64,000 nucleotides of DNA from Blastobasis lacticolella (taxonomy: Eukaryota; Arthropoda; Insecta; Lepidoptera; Blastobasidae): assembly GCA_905147135.1 (NCBI GenBank), contig LR990060.1:13222001-13286000 (forward strand), read 5' to 3'. Of this stretch, positions 51,309 to 62,775 are shown in pieces. A program made the position numbers and the translations under genes. The notes under the pieces were generated by a model. The model was not told the DNA's origin. It did no database searches and saw only the letters and a list, made by a program, of their open reading frames with translations. Within the stretch, counting starts at the first letter, position 1, and each line of letters opens with the position of its first letter.

Positions 51309-51828
51309 AATAATCATCATGGCGTTAATGTCCTGAATGTGTTCTCGTGCACGAGGGCCCGGGGTCCGCCTTGACCATGATCCAGCATTTGGCAGATCAG
51401 ATAATTACAGTGGAGCGACTGCCATCTGACCTCCACGATCCTGCTACCAGGGGAACCTGACCGATTGGATCATGATTACACATTCGACTGAATGTGCAGG
51501 TTTCATCACGATGTGTTTCCTCACCGTAAGAGCATAGATTCATCAACACAGCCCGTCACAGTCCACTGCAGGACTTAGGGCCTCTCCCACGAAAGGGGAG
51601 GTTATTGCCATAATCTCCACGCTTGGCAGGCGGGTTGGAGATCGCAGTGTTTAAATGTAACAATGGAAAATGCTGCTGCCCATTTTCCAGACTACGGACA
51701 CTCTTGATATTTTGTCTTGAGCATAGATAAGTATTCAATTAATGTACAATCATTGGTACATGGCCGCAGAGGGATTCGAACCCGGTACCTCTCGCTTATG
51801 AGTCGAATACCCACCGACGTTCTTACTT
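51309..51828 (-). mobile_element. SINE B, full length, perfect 15-bp TSD, holding a C insertion
   Basis: GCGGCTCTGCATTAT at 51294-51308 and again at 51829-51843 bounds the element. The tail ATCATCATGGCGTTAATGTC is at the left; the head TTCGAACCCGGTACCTCTCG is at the right. Removing the inserted C element and its 10-bp duplication leaves 331 bp, which fixes the family's unit length. Confidence 0.95.
51540..51718 (-). mobile_element. Retroposon C inside SINE B, with TSD
   Basis: TCATCAACACAGCCCGTCAC, CTTGGCAGGCGGGTTGGAGA, CATTTTCCAGACTACGGACA. TSD GAGCATAGAT at 51530-51539 and 51719-51728. 5'-truncated after CTTGATATTTTGTCTT. It is younger than the SINE. Confidence 0.95.
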
Positions 51829-51843
51829 GCGGCTCTGCATTAT

Positions 51844-52430
51844 TTTACGTAAAATTATGTATCTTAGATGTTTTGAGCTGCAGTTACCACTATCCACCAC
51901 GTGCCATGTCAGTGCGTGGACTTTAGTTGCATTAAAAAGCTAAAGTCAATCAATTTTGTAGAAGAGAGTCGTTAAAAATTTATGTTGGAGTTATTCCAAT
52001 GGGCATAATGTCACAAAGCACCAAGAAACAGTTACTGGGAAGTGATAAAGTAAAGCGGAATTCACATTAGCGTCCGAAACTAACGAACTGGTAAACGTTG
52101 TAGACGAGCGGTTGGACTTTGGAAAACTATAAATACAAGTTTTTATGTTTACTTTCTGTCTGTTGCATATATCGCCGCCGGTTCGGTTGAAAACACGCCG
52201 CAGAAAATGTTCCTGTTCAAGTTCTGTTCTTCGAAGGATCTAGCTGGTTAGTCTGTACTTAAAGACTAGTTTAGATATCCTTGTACCCAACACCAGCATA
52301 AGATACGCTAGCGTCTCTATAGATGCACATAGCAACGTTAGCTCATTTTATACTGGGATGAGTAGGTCGATATGCTATCTTCTACGATACCCTTGAATAG
52401 ACAAGGTTAATGCTATAAATAATCTACGTG
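51844..52430. other. Unrecognised spacer
   Basis: No gene or shared repeat recognised. Confidence 0.4.
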
Positions 52431-52594
52431 CTATATTGTATAGACCGGACACAATACAGCTTCAAGGTGTATGTCTATTAAAAATTAGGTCTACATTCTA
52501 TAGACTGGACACATCACAACCTCAATATGTAAGTCTATGAAAAAATAAAGTCTATATTCTATAGACAGGACACAACAGAATCTCAACATGTAAG
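52431..52594. repeat. Minisatellite, 60-61 bp unit, 2.7 copies
   Basis: Units start at 52431, 52491 and 52552: CTATATTGTATAGACCGGAC, CTACATTCTATAGACTGGAC, CTATATTCTATAGACAGGAC. Each continues ACA...CA...CTCAA.ATGTAAG. The third stops at 43 bp. Confidence 0.85.
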
Positions 52595-53059
52595 GAACTG
52601 ATCTGTGGTCTTGCATTTTTGTTTGGAATCCTTAGCGCGTGAGTCATGATGTTACAGCTGACAGTCAATAAGTTTTTCAAATTCTAATTAAACAGTTTAT
52701 CGTACACTATAAAACGTAGCGTTCGAAAAACCACCCGTCTGTCACCAGAAGTCAATACAGCTAGTCAAATGAACGGCGTTCGGCCGAATTGTCAAATATT
52801 TGTAGTTGATAGAAAGATACGTTTGTGTGAAGAAAGCTTGGAACAACTACCTGTGGAGAAGGCCAGACAAATGAGTGAACTTATTAAAGTTTCGAATTAC
52901 CGTTAGCTAGAAGGTCAGAAGATATCAAGAAGTTTTCACTCTTGAACGCGGTCCGAACTTTACTTGTAAAGGCGGGGCTCAAAAGAGTCGCCGCTGTAGA
53001 TCTTAGCTAAATAGAAAATGCAGCAAGATTTTATTGAGAAATCAATTGCTATGTAGTTA

Positions 53060-53240
53060 GACTCTACTCACCTAACATCTAGATGACAGCGACAGTAATT
53101 TAGGAAACGTACCTGTAAGAAATTAAAGGAAACATTATTAATCGGTATACATATTACTAGCACAAAAAAAAATACGGACGACATTCTAAACTAAAGAGGA
53201 TAAAGCATACAGAATATGGCAATTTCTTGACAATTTATTT
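53060..53240 (+). repeat. Repeat P, copy 3 (longest)
   Basis: CACCTAACATCTAG, GGAAACGTACCTGTAAGAAA, GAAACATTATTAATCGGTAT and AATACGGACGACATTCTAAA link the pieces seen separately at 25325 and 6365. Confidence 0.65.
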
Positions 53241-53369
53241 TGTTGGTTAGAAAGCTGCGGAGGGAACTCCCCTACCATATATTTAATGCATGCTTGGGGG
53301 ATCCATTCACTCTGCAGCTGGAAGTACATACACACCGACACGGATACTACAGATGTTACAATCCACCGC

Positions 53370-53480
53370 CATTTTGTTTGATTTTGTACCGAGCTGTCAT
53401 GTCAGTGACAGTGTAAAAGCACGCACACACATAAATTGGCGTCCATTTTTATGCTTTACTAATGGTTTTAGAGTGTTTTT
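53370..53480 (+). repeat. Repeat Q, copy 2
   Basis: CCGCCATTTTGTTTGATTTT, GTACCGAGCTGTCATGTCAG, GCGTCCATTTTTATGCTTTA. Same spacing order after P as at 6 kb, without repeat O. Confidence 0.6.
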
Positions 53481-53694
53481 GTCTAGAGAGATTTTTTGGA
53501 CTTTTTCCTTTACTTGTGCTACTAACATTTCTTCTTGCGAAATAACATGATTCTAGGTCAACGTAAAGTACTCTATAGGTTTCGATTCCCTTGCGAGTGT
53601 CACAATACGCGGCATGAACGGAGCATGAACGGCTTGACTTAGAAGTTTGATTTTTTAATTTTGAGGTACGGAACTTTAAAAAAGATAAGCAATA

Positions 53695-53812
53695 GTTGAG
53701 TTGAACGCGAGAGCTAACGGCTCATCTTATGTCGTAAGGATGCTGAAGTCGAGGAAAATGAAGGCGGAAAAGTAGGAAGATTGACCACTTAATTCATGAT
53801 GATAGTAAATAG
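53695..53812 (+). mobile_element. LINE I fragment with tail
   Basis: GAACGCGAGAGCTAACGGCT, CGTAAGGATGCTGAAGTCGA, GGCGGAAAAGTAGGAAG and ATGATGATAG. Decayed. Confidence 0.6.
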
Positions 53813-53816
53813 AGAC

Positions 53817-53880
53817 TTATTTATTTATTTATTTAACAGTTTATTGTACACAATATAACAAATACAGAAAGTACAGATTA
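53817..53880 (-). mobile_element. LINE 3' tail
   Basis: ATTTATTTATTTATTTAACA then GTTTATTGTACACAATATAA is the reverse of the tail at 12860-12893. The body may extend to about 54100. Confidence 0.6.
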
Positions 53881-54519
53881 GTTATGACACAACACTTGAA
53901 GACTTGTGAAAAATTAATTAATTTGATTCAATTTAATCTCATATTTATTTCTTACACTTATGTCAATGTTTTCCTGTTCAGTAGCACCCAGTTAATCACT
54001 CTCTGCATGGTTTGCTGGTTGACTGTTAGACGAAGCCTCAATGGCATTAAGTCCGGCAATTGCTGCAATTTGTGCAATAAAGTTTTTAAGTAAAAATAAA
54101 TAAAAAAACGGCAGTAACAGCACAAATTGATTCACAAAAAAAGATACCGCTGACAACAAGCAATATAAATAGAAAACATTTTATCCGCGTTACATTAAAT
54201 CCAAATCGACGCTTATCTAATAGAGATGATTTGAATAAAAATGGCGAGTTTGATTCATTGAACAGTCTCATTCTGAGAAAAATCTCAACGTGCCTTTGAG
54301 GTAACATGAATATAATTTAAACTTCAGTTGAGTTTTTGGGAATCCACTTGTTTGGAAAGTTCAGATGGAATAGGAATCACTTACAATAAAAGGTGAACAG
54401 GATACTAAAAATTGTGTTTATAAATGAATTGTTTATTTATAACCAAATATGATTGGATGGATATTTTAATGGGAAAGTACTAAAACTGGGATCCGTGGAT
54501 CATTGAAGTTATAAATGTA
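53881..54519. other. Unrecognised spacer
   Basis: Short frames only; probably includes the body of the LINE whose tail is at 53817. Confidence 0.4.
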
Positions 54520-54531
54520 TACTTTATGAAT

Positions 54532-54671
54532 ATTATCTGATCTGTGTCCCTTCTTAACAGGGTCATAGAGGTCAGATGGCAGCCGCTATAAGTACCGTAA
54601 TTAGCTGATCTGCCAAATCCTGATAAATCCAAAGCCTGTAAGCACAACTGGAATATTGGTGTCAAGATGAT
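54532..54671 (+). mobile_element. SINE B 3' half with TSD
   Basis: GGGTCATAGAGGTCAGATGG, GATCTGCCAAATCCTGATAA and TTGGTGTCAAGATGA. Perfect 12-bp TSD TACTTTATGAAT at 54520-54531 and 54672-54683 shows that it was 5'-truncated on insertion, not later. Confidence 0.9.
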
Positions 54672-54683
54672 TACTTTATGAAT

Positions 54684-57282
54684 TTAATCATGAATGGAAA
54701 GAGATAAAATTATCAATATTGCTCACTTGAGACTTATAATTTTCACGGTAGTAAGGGTGCTCTTTTTTTGAGTTGCGAATAGTGTATGAAAATAGGATAT
54801 CCAGATTGGGCCACTCATGGCAGTCCCGTTGCCGAAAAGATATTCAAACATAAATGTCATCAAAATTTCCAATATCTTTCAAATTTATCTTTCCAATAAA
54901 ACTAGTTTCACTAATACTAAATACTTGTTTCTTTGTTTTATATCAATTGAAAGTATTGCCTCTAAGAAAAACACCCTTTATAAGTTTGTATTAAAACAAC
55001 TGTCATAATATTCTCTCCTCCATCTAGAGTTTCCGTGCCCCATAATCAGGGGCAGACCCGTCAAGAATATGAACAAATATTGATATAATTCATATAAGGA
55101 ATGTCGTATTTACGCAGCCTCTGTGCGAGTGCCGCATATACAGACGTTATTAAGATGCTACGATATTCAAGATATTCAAATTGTGTTTACTGATGGTATA
55201 TAATTAGGCGACAGCTGCAGCGATGACTGCGCCGCTCTGATTGGCTATCTCAAAACGTAGGGGTCTAGGCGATGTGGTGATCGCGCAAGCTTTTCAACCA
55301 TAATTATTTTAGAACTGATTGAATAGCTACTTTATCAGAGTTCAATGCCCAATAAGAAATTACTAAGGTATCAGTCTGCATCTGCATACAGTATATGTAT
55401 ATTAAGTACAAATATTTTCTCGGTACTAATATTTTCTAAGTTTACTAAGAATAAGAATAATTTATTGCCTAAAATAAAATATCGTGCCTTACCACTACAT
55501 CTAAACAATAAAAATAACTAAGGCAAATGGACCTTGCTCAGCTTATGCTGACACGGGACTGTATGGTTCTGAACAGCGCTGTTTTTTAGCCATGCCCATT
55601 GAGTAGGTGTTTGAGAATATAAACTTTATAAAATAAACAAATAAAAAAACTAAATACTAATATTTTCTAAAGGAACATATTTTTCCCTATAATCGAATTC
55701 TTACTGTTCAGTATTATGTTTGCCAATATACGTTGTTATTTCATTGGAAAACATAATGAACAGTAAGACAAAATGAAACAGAATATGTTGGACCCACGCA
55801 GCTGTTTCAACATACGAATTATTTTGAATGTAGAAGTTTTCTAGACTCTGTGTTGAGAAACTCTCGTTCTATCCGCTAAAGACATTACTCTAATACCCGC
55901 TTTACCCGGTAAACAAATAACCAGCACCATAGACGGGGCAATCAATCAAAAAACCAATCTAATTTGCACCTGCTTTATCGCAAATCCGACTGGTAGCCGA
56001 AATCCGCGTCGAATTCTCGTAAAAAGCAGCTAAAGGGAATTTCAAACGCAGTTGTGAACCGCCCGAATTGAATAGGTCGTTACCCTGTAGGCAATAAACT
56101 GGGAAAACTAGCGCCGAGATTACCTCTCTATTTGGCTTGGTTATCTCTGCTTAGAGTGAACAGGCATAGATTGTAATTATAGCCCTGTTAGACAGAGACG
56201 TTTTTCTTTTTCTACCTTCGTGACATGGGAGTGGCAAAGAAATGTTGAGTAACTACTGTCGTTTACAGTCATTTCCGTCGTGTTAGGGATTATAGAGCCT
56301 CGAATAATGGGCTAAAATGAGCCCTGAAACACTTTTAATTTGTTAGCACCATCTGGTTAAAATGCTCTGAGACGTTTTAATTCATTTTAGTGCTTCAGTG
56401 CTGTAATAAGAGTGAAGATTATACAGTATATCTAATAATTCGATTGACATACATAGTTTATTATTGGATACTCGTATCATTACAAGTTAAATAAAAAACT
56501 TGAAATTAAAAAAAAAAAAATGTTTTTTTGTGGAAGCCTCCGGTGTCTCTTTGCAGGGTAATCCCATTTTTCCACTTAGACCTAAATAATTAAGACACTA
56601 AAATTGAATTTGTATCATTCGAAAATGTTAAAATTTCTAATGAACTATGTCGGCATTATACAACGAATTACAAATCCACTGTACCTATAGAAATAAAACA
56701 CAAAACAGAGACTGAGGACTGCGTCGCATCTGATCCTATCTACCTATCTACTCTTTGGCCCCTAGACGCGGCGTCGGCTGTCAAATTAAACAAATCCCTG
56801 CTAGTTATGACAATATTTGTATTTGAACACCTCACTGCGACCGCAGCTCAGTACGACTTGGCGACTCGAGACGAGACTTAAGCTAAGCTTAACTCGGTGG
56901 AAGATTAACTGTTTCTGTGTGACTTAACTACGAAATTCTGAATATACTTAGTCTTATTGTGAGCATTTATTAGCAGCAGTAGATAGATGAAATAAAAATC
57001 GTTGAAAGATATTAAGATGGAATATTTAAAGATGAATTTAATACGGTGTATTATCGAATTGAATCGATTGAATGAAAATACAGAGAATTTAGCTTCGTGT
57101 GAATGGGAGGAATATAATAGCCGTATATCATATATCTACGCTCATAGTATAAAATAAATATTTTCAGATGTATTATTGTTTTACGACTAATACATTTAAA
57201 AAATATAATTCGTTAACGTAAATAGTTATTTGCAAACCAGCTCACATTGATAATTTCATAGCTACGCGTATTCGTTCAAGTA
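54684..57282. other. Longest stretch without recognised repeats
   Basis: 2.6 kb with little recognisable. 55443-55640 (AATAAGAATAATTTATTGCC, GGACCTTGCTCAGCTTATGC) looks like a minus-strand LINE 3' end. There is a 12-A run at about 56508. No frame longer than about 63 codons and no motif; it could be intron or intergenic. Confidence 0.45.
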
Positions 57283-57401
57283 AAATTGATTATAACGCTG
57301 CAACCTATGTTGCTGCCAAATTTCATCAAAAGCCGTTCAGTAGTTTTTGCGTGAAGGAGTAACAGACATCCTTACAAACTTTTGCATTTATAACAGGAAG
57401 T
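57283..57401 (-). mobile_element. Helitron-like M remnant, one end
   Basis: GCTGCCAAATTTCATCAAAA, CGTTCAGTAGTTTTTGCGTG and AACTTTTGCATTTATAACAG; the reverse strand gives the start of an M-type element. Confidence 0.55.
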
Positions 57402-57406
57402 AGAAT

Positions 57407-57526
57407 TTACAAAGCAAAGCCGTGCTTAGTAAAACACGATGGCCCTAACATAGATCCCTGAGCCACACCGGAATTTATCTCTCCTACGCGCAAAACTTTG
57501 ACACGTATATCCAACGTGACACGTCG
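57407..57526 (-). pseudogene. Reverse transcriptase fragment, isolated
   Basis: The minus-strand frame reads RVTLDIRVKVLRVGEINSG then GVAQGSMLGPSCF, followed by TKHGFAL and a stop (TAA at 57409-57407). The GVPQGSxLGPxLF block is a core motif of the palm domain of non-LTR reverse transcriptases (P to A here), normally some 40 residues before the YADD catalytic site. The catalytic site is missing because the Helitron-like end begins right after the stop. About 40 codons remain. It differs from D, G, H and I, which show only the C-terminal region, so I cannot say which LINE it belongs to. Confidence 0.65.
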
Positions 57527-58667
57527 CTCCTTCCTCCAACATTCCAACTTACCCTACCTACTTCCGATACACGCCAGGATTTCAATCTACAAGTGCCTGG
57601 GACCACGAAAACATTTCGAACGCCACCTGCCATTCGACGAAAATATTTTTCCCAAATAAACAGCGATGGGATATCGTAATTACTCCATTCCTGTAGGTGA
57701 CAGGGATCGATTTAATCCCCGTCGGGATTACGCGGATGTTTTGGAGGTTATAATCTATCATACACCGAGTTGGGAAGGTAAAATTCTCGTAGGTATTTTG
57801 TCTCGGAATTCTTTAAAGGAACAGGTGAGGTTTTGCATAGGGGCGTGTTCATTTGAATTCTCATACAATATTGAAATAATGAGGGGAATTATGTCCTAAA
57901 AGTTTGAGGTGGCGCTAGACTCTATCGTGTTATTTAGTATGTTGCCCGACTTACAAAAGCTTTTTGGGGTTTATCAAATATTTCCTCTTTCTGAGAACCC
58001 AATGGAATAATCGATAATTTATCATAAATACCCTTTTCTAAATTACTAAATCAACTTTGGAACAAAAACAATATATTATGTGAGGAGGTTGGTTTTATTG
58101 ATTGACAGTCGTCTAGAGTACCACACAAGTTTATATGTGAATTGAAAAGGGTAAAAGAGGTTTGCTTGTCCTTTTTTATTTCTAAACAATAATAGATATA
58201 AATAAGAAAGACATATCTTTCACGGACACGGGAATATTACAAAAAGTATTACAGGAGACATCTGTTCCTCGGATAGTATTCTCCGAAAAGTATTACAGGG
58301 AATATTATTAACTCTTCTTTATTACGATACCAATGAAACGTACCAATACTAGCGGCCCCGTCTTTACATGTGTACAAAATGCACCTAATCCAATAGTAAA
58401 AAGCCCGAGGATAATCCACTCCGTGATCCGGAGAAAATTGAACAAGGACATAGAAACGTGGTAAGGGGCTTTGTCACCTAATAATATTAGTATCCGGTGT
58501 GATATGATGTGTGTGAACAAATCTAGATATTTATACCTACATACGGTCTTACCTCATAAGCATAGAAGCAATTGCTCGCGGCTGACAGCGACTTCGTCAG
58601 CGTACGTTCAGTTATGGCGTGTTGACGGCAACCATATTGTATTTCGTGTAATTTAATAATAATTGTT
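57527..58667. other. Unrecognised spacer
   Basis: 58220-58310 repeats AAAAAGTATTACAGG / GAAAAGTATTACAGGGAATATT twice. The 77-codon frame at 57666-57899 has no familiar motif. Confidence 0.4.
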
Positions 58668-58925
58668 AGGAGCGTCGGTTCCCGAGTGGTTAAGGTATCC
58701 GACTCGAAAGCGAGAGGTACCGGGTTCGAATCCCACTGCGGCTATGTACCAATGTCTATTTTCTGAGTTTGGCGACTGAATGTGTAACCATGATCCAATC
58801 TGTTCAGGTTCCTCTGGTAGAAGGGTCACGCAGGTCAGATTGTAGTTGCTCCACTGTAATTATCCGATCTGCCAAATCCTGGGTCATGGTCATCGCGGTC
58901 CCTAGACCTTCGTGCGTATGAAGAG
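58668..58925 (+). mobile_element. SINE B with head, internal deletion
   Basis: AGGAGCGTCGGTTCCCGAGT, GGTTAAGGTATCCGACTCGA, AAGCGAGAGGTACCGGGTTC, GAATCCCACTGCGGC. This is the clearest tRNA-like head of family B, with a TCGA where a tRNA-Ser(CGA) anticodon would sit but no long variable arm. About 75 bp between TTTTCTGAGTT and TGGCGACTGAATG are deleted. It is not a tRNA gene because SINE body follows. Confidence 0.9.
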
Positions 58926-60366
58926 AAATGTAATTGTCAATAATAAGTAATGTAATAAGTAAAATGAAAAGAAACTAAGTTAATAAAGAAACAAGTTAAA
59001 GGACCGCAAGCAAAACAAAACAAAACAAATTACTTTCTAATGTAGACGTTTAAATCACAATAGGAGAAAACACTGAGGGAGCGAAGCCAAAAGGCCATAA
59101 TCTCCAAGAGGTAATTGCAATAAACACTTTCCCCCTCCAAGATGGCTTTCAAAAAATAAAATATGAATAGAATAACTCAGGGGAGCTCGGTCTTAAGCCG
59201 CAAGGAGCTCGGAATAAATTTGTGGCTTCCGATAATACGGCGATATCTCGACAGGGAGAATATATATCCTTTTAAATTTTGTGAAAATTCAGTCGAGATG
59301 GCTCTTCCCGTTTTAAGAGCAGCATCCGAGGCGTAATGTTGGGCTGAGGATACAGAATTAATTGAAGGATTTAAAGAATGCGATACTACGTTCAGAGTTG
59401 AGACGATTTGGTAGCGACTTATGCTAAACTGTTTTATTTTGTTCGGGATTATTTGTCTGGTTCTTTGTCACACCGTGATTATCTTTATGGATATTGTTTT
59501 CAAATTTGACTCATCTATTTGTCACCAACTTTTCCTCGACCAGTTTTTCTATTTTGCTTTTAAATTTAATAATTGGGTAACTTTACAAATTTAAGTGTTT
59601 TATTTGTATCAAACTTTTTCACGACCATGTTTTCTATTTTTAATTTTTATTTATTCAATATGTAAACCTTATCCAAGTTTCATTCCTTCCCGCGAGAATT
59701 CCCAAAGACCCTGTCTAAGCGAAAACCTTCGTTACAACAGCTATTTGAATACCAATTTACATTTCTTTTAGTATAAGAAAAACAGGATTGATAAGCTGAA
59801 AAATATTATTCCTCTTCCAGATTTTATTCCCAATTCTCGAGGACAATTTGCATCATGATATCTGTACTGCAGCTGCAGAGAAATGCAAATGCAAACAAGA
59901 AGATAGACAGACGTAGAAATAGACTTGTTTCTGAATTTGTGGCGAAGTAACATACTCCGAATCGTGCTACTAGCAAAAGTTTACTTTGCACGGATAGTTG
60001 TATATATATGTACTATCTTGATAGGTAAAATAAACTAAATGAAACGCTTTTTATACAAATACGCTTATTACACGCTTTTGAGCATTTTAGTAATATCCGT
60101 GAGTATCTCTACGAGTTTGGGAATACTCTCGCTCACTACGAACCCCTATTTAAAGAACTCGTGAACCGCAAAGATGGTGGAATAATATTAAAATTCAAGA
60201 AACTCCGTACAAAATTCTCGAGCAACTTTTTAAATGCGGTCTTTACGAGTCGCTCGGAATTTTCGCACTGCACCGGAGTTTTTGTAATGGCACATCGCGT
60301 CTAGTTATTTTATTCTTCAAAGTGGTGTTGATGTAGTACAAATTCTGAGCAATAAAATAAATAACG
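58926..60366. other. Unrecognised spacer
   Basis: AT-rich, no shared repeat. A CTGTACTGCAGCTGCAG palindromic stretch is at about 59862. No gene motif. Confidence 0.4.
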
Positions 60367-60727
60367 AAAATGCTTGGATAATTCACACAGCGCCATCTAG
60401 CCCCAAAGTAAACAAATTTTGTATTATGGTAGAATATGTTAGTAGTTTATCAGTGGATACATAATATGTATATGAAGCCGTGAACCGGATGGAGTGCTAA
60501 ATGTATGAAAACGATAGGTACAAAAATTCCACGTACGACAGAAATAATTGTACCTATCGTTTTAATATGTTTAGCATCCAGTTCACAGCTTCATACGTAT
60601 ATTATGTTACAACCTGTACATATGGATTATATTATAAAATATTATTTCCATTTCTGCTCGGCCAGGAATCGAACCTGGGACCTCTGCGTGGCAGACCATG
60701 TTAACCGACTGAACAACTCAGGTCGTC
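60367..60727 (-). mobile_element. SINE A split by a foldback element
   Basis: Tail side AATGCTTGGATAATTCACAC, CGCCATCTAGCCCCAAAGTA to about 60430; head side CTGCTCGGCCAGGAATCGAA, CTGAACAACTCAGGTCGTC at 60655-60727. Between them are the foldback and damaged body; TAGTAGTTTATCAGT at 60440-60454 is in the opposite orientation to the rest of the SINE. Confidence 0.85.
60457..60610. mobile_element. Foldback element, copy 2
   Basis: ATACATAATATGTATATGAA, GAACCGGATGGAGTGCTAAA, AAACGATAGGTAC facing GTACCTATCGTTT, CATCCAGTTCACAGCTTCAT and ATATTATGTTAC. Collinear with 15647-15807, with a few base changes and small deletions. Confidence 0.85.
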
Positions 60728-60844
60728 AACTGTGTGCATTGAATAACGTTAAATGCGGTACTGTGATAGTGGACATTGTAAACTCAGATTCTCCACTGAA
60801 ATCCCTGAAATGAACCAGATTGAAAAATAGATTGCATTGCAAAA

Positions 60845-61070
60845 AAGGCGGCTATTTCGCCAGTGAGGATGTTACTAGATTCTGCATCTGATCCGAATCT
60901 GAGAAATTACTATCCGTGGTATTGAAAATATATGACGAGGCGGCAGAAGATGGAATATTCCTGTCTAGAGACTCTCGGTCTAGGCTTAAAGGTGCCATAT
61001 TAAAATGTTCAGGAAACACACTCACAGGCAACATGATTGCATTATAAAGGTTAAACCAAATCTGTTTGAC
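60845..61070 (-). pseudogene. LINE G-related ORF2 C-terminus
   Basis: The minus frame reads MLPVSVFPEHFNMAPLSLD and ends with SSAASSYIFNTTDSNFSDSD plus QMQNLVTSSLAK. The LP.SVFPE.FN(M/L)..F block is the C-terminal RT block of families D and G; the residues after it differ, so this is another subfamily. 5'-truncated. Confidence 0.6.
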
Positions 61071-61166
61071 AAACAGACAACAGTTTTAATACGGTATTCG
61101 TCTCGCCAGAAAGTCCATGATGGCCTTGAGTCTCAGCCTCCTCTATGAAAAAAGGAAGATTGCTAG

Positions 61167-61190
61167 TAGGTTAGGTTAGGTTAGGTTAGG
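61167..61190. repeat. Interstitial TTAGG telomere-type repeat
   Basis: TAGGTTAGGTTAGGTTAGG continuing to nearly five uninterrupted units (24 bp). TTAGG is the arthropod telomere repeat, found in Lepidoptera. Confidence 0.9.
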
Positions 61191-61458
61191 AAAAATGGCT
61201 TATGTAAGACAGGTTGGACATAATTGCAGCATTCTTGGACAGAACTTACCGGCATACATACTCATACTTTGAAGGACAGAATTCACAGCAACGCAGATCT
61301 CTCCCAAACCAACCAGCATTTTGTCTTTGGTCACTCTTGCGCCGATTACATGCAACAACGTTCACCGCATCGTTGCGTCCAAAACGCGATTTAATTCCGT
61401 GGTTTAACTCAAGAGCAACATATTGTATAAGAAAAAATCATCAACGTTAAACAGAACG

Positions 61459-61600
61459 AGAGGTATATTAGAGGTCGGCTTAGTGGCGGGTAACGCATTG
61501 GTAGCGCCCCTGGTGTTGCTGATGTCCATAGGCGGCGGTGACCATGCACCATCAGGTGATACGCGTGCCTGTTCATCTGCCGTAATACATAAAAAATTAA
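61459..61600 (+). mobile_element. LINE D 3' end
   Basis: GAGAGGTATATTAGAGGTCG, GGGTAACGCATTGGTAGCGC, GACCATGCACCATCAGGTGA, then TACATAAAAAATTAA. 5'-truncated. Confidence 0.85.
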
Positions 61601-62775
61601 CAATAAAGTGCTGCTAAAATAACAATAGAACATTATCTGGTAGTGGATTGAAATCATATTACAGTAAAAATATTGCCCGTTCAGAAGCTCCTTATAACGT
61701 TACAAGACGACAACGTACTTCTAAGTAACATAGAGGATAACAAAATAACGGCCCCACCTACATCACTATTACCCTGACAATTCCAAATCACTCCAGCACA
61801 TACACGTAAGAAGTGTCCTTTACTGGACCCTTTGGTTCGCAAGAAATATCGCTACAGGCAAGCCCTTAACACCCTAAGCCATTATACATGAGTCGGGACC
61901 CAAAGAGTCTGTTAAGCGATTAGCGACCAAGATTTGTGGGCCAAGTTACTTTAAAAAGAGCCTTCCTCCTCCAAATGTTTCCCTAATGTGACAAATTTGG
62001 TCACAAATTAAGTCGCGATAGGGATTTGCGATTTGATGAATGTGACCCCACCTGGCGGGAAGTTTTTATTGAGGGTAGGTACGATTCTTTTGAGGATTTT
62101 CTTTTTTCTTGCAAAGTTTGTGGCCAGTTACGATTTGATGTATGGATTGAAGATATATGTTATGTGTCACGTCTCAAAGTTAAAAAGACCAGACCATGTT
62201 CTCGGGTTTTCTATTTTATAATAATTCAATTATCAAAAATAAGACATCCGGACAATGGATGAGTAAATACTGAATGGATATTTAATTTTAATGTAAATTT
62301 GTTCATTGGTTACAGTTAAGAATAACTTTTCGATAAAATTATTATTAAGTACCTATATGTCACACCTATGAACAAATAACGAGTACATTTCTCCATCACT
62401 GAAAGTAGGTTCCCACAACCCTGAAGCACAAACAGCAATGGTGAGTGACGATAACCAACCCCCAAAACATCGCAAGATAAATGGCACCACTCCACTCATC
62501 GTAATAACGGTGTAATGTTACGAACGTGTAACATAAAACAAAAACGACGCATCAGTCATGTGAAAGATAATTAAGTGTACAGACAGACGGACAGCGAGGA
62601 AAAAATGTGTAACGAACCGTAGCGATGTTTTGCTTCGGCGTGGGGTAAGGTGCACGCTGAGGCGGGAAGACTTTTTTATTTATTCATTTATTGCGATATC
62701 TCTATTAATAGGTACAGAGCGTTACATTACACATACTGGACAGACTCAGTCATATGATGAGGATGGGAAAGGATT
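61601..62775. other. Unrecognised spacer
   Basis: Two overlapping frames at 62026-62262 have no known motif. AGGATGGGAAAGGATT at 62760-62775 is the left TSD of the next SINE. Confidence 0.4.

Noticed and set aside
58668..58745. Possible tRNA gene
   Set aside because: A and B boxes are present but there is no proper acceptor stem or variable arm, and SINE B body follows.
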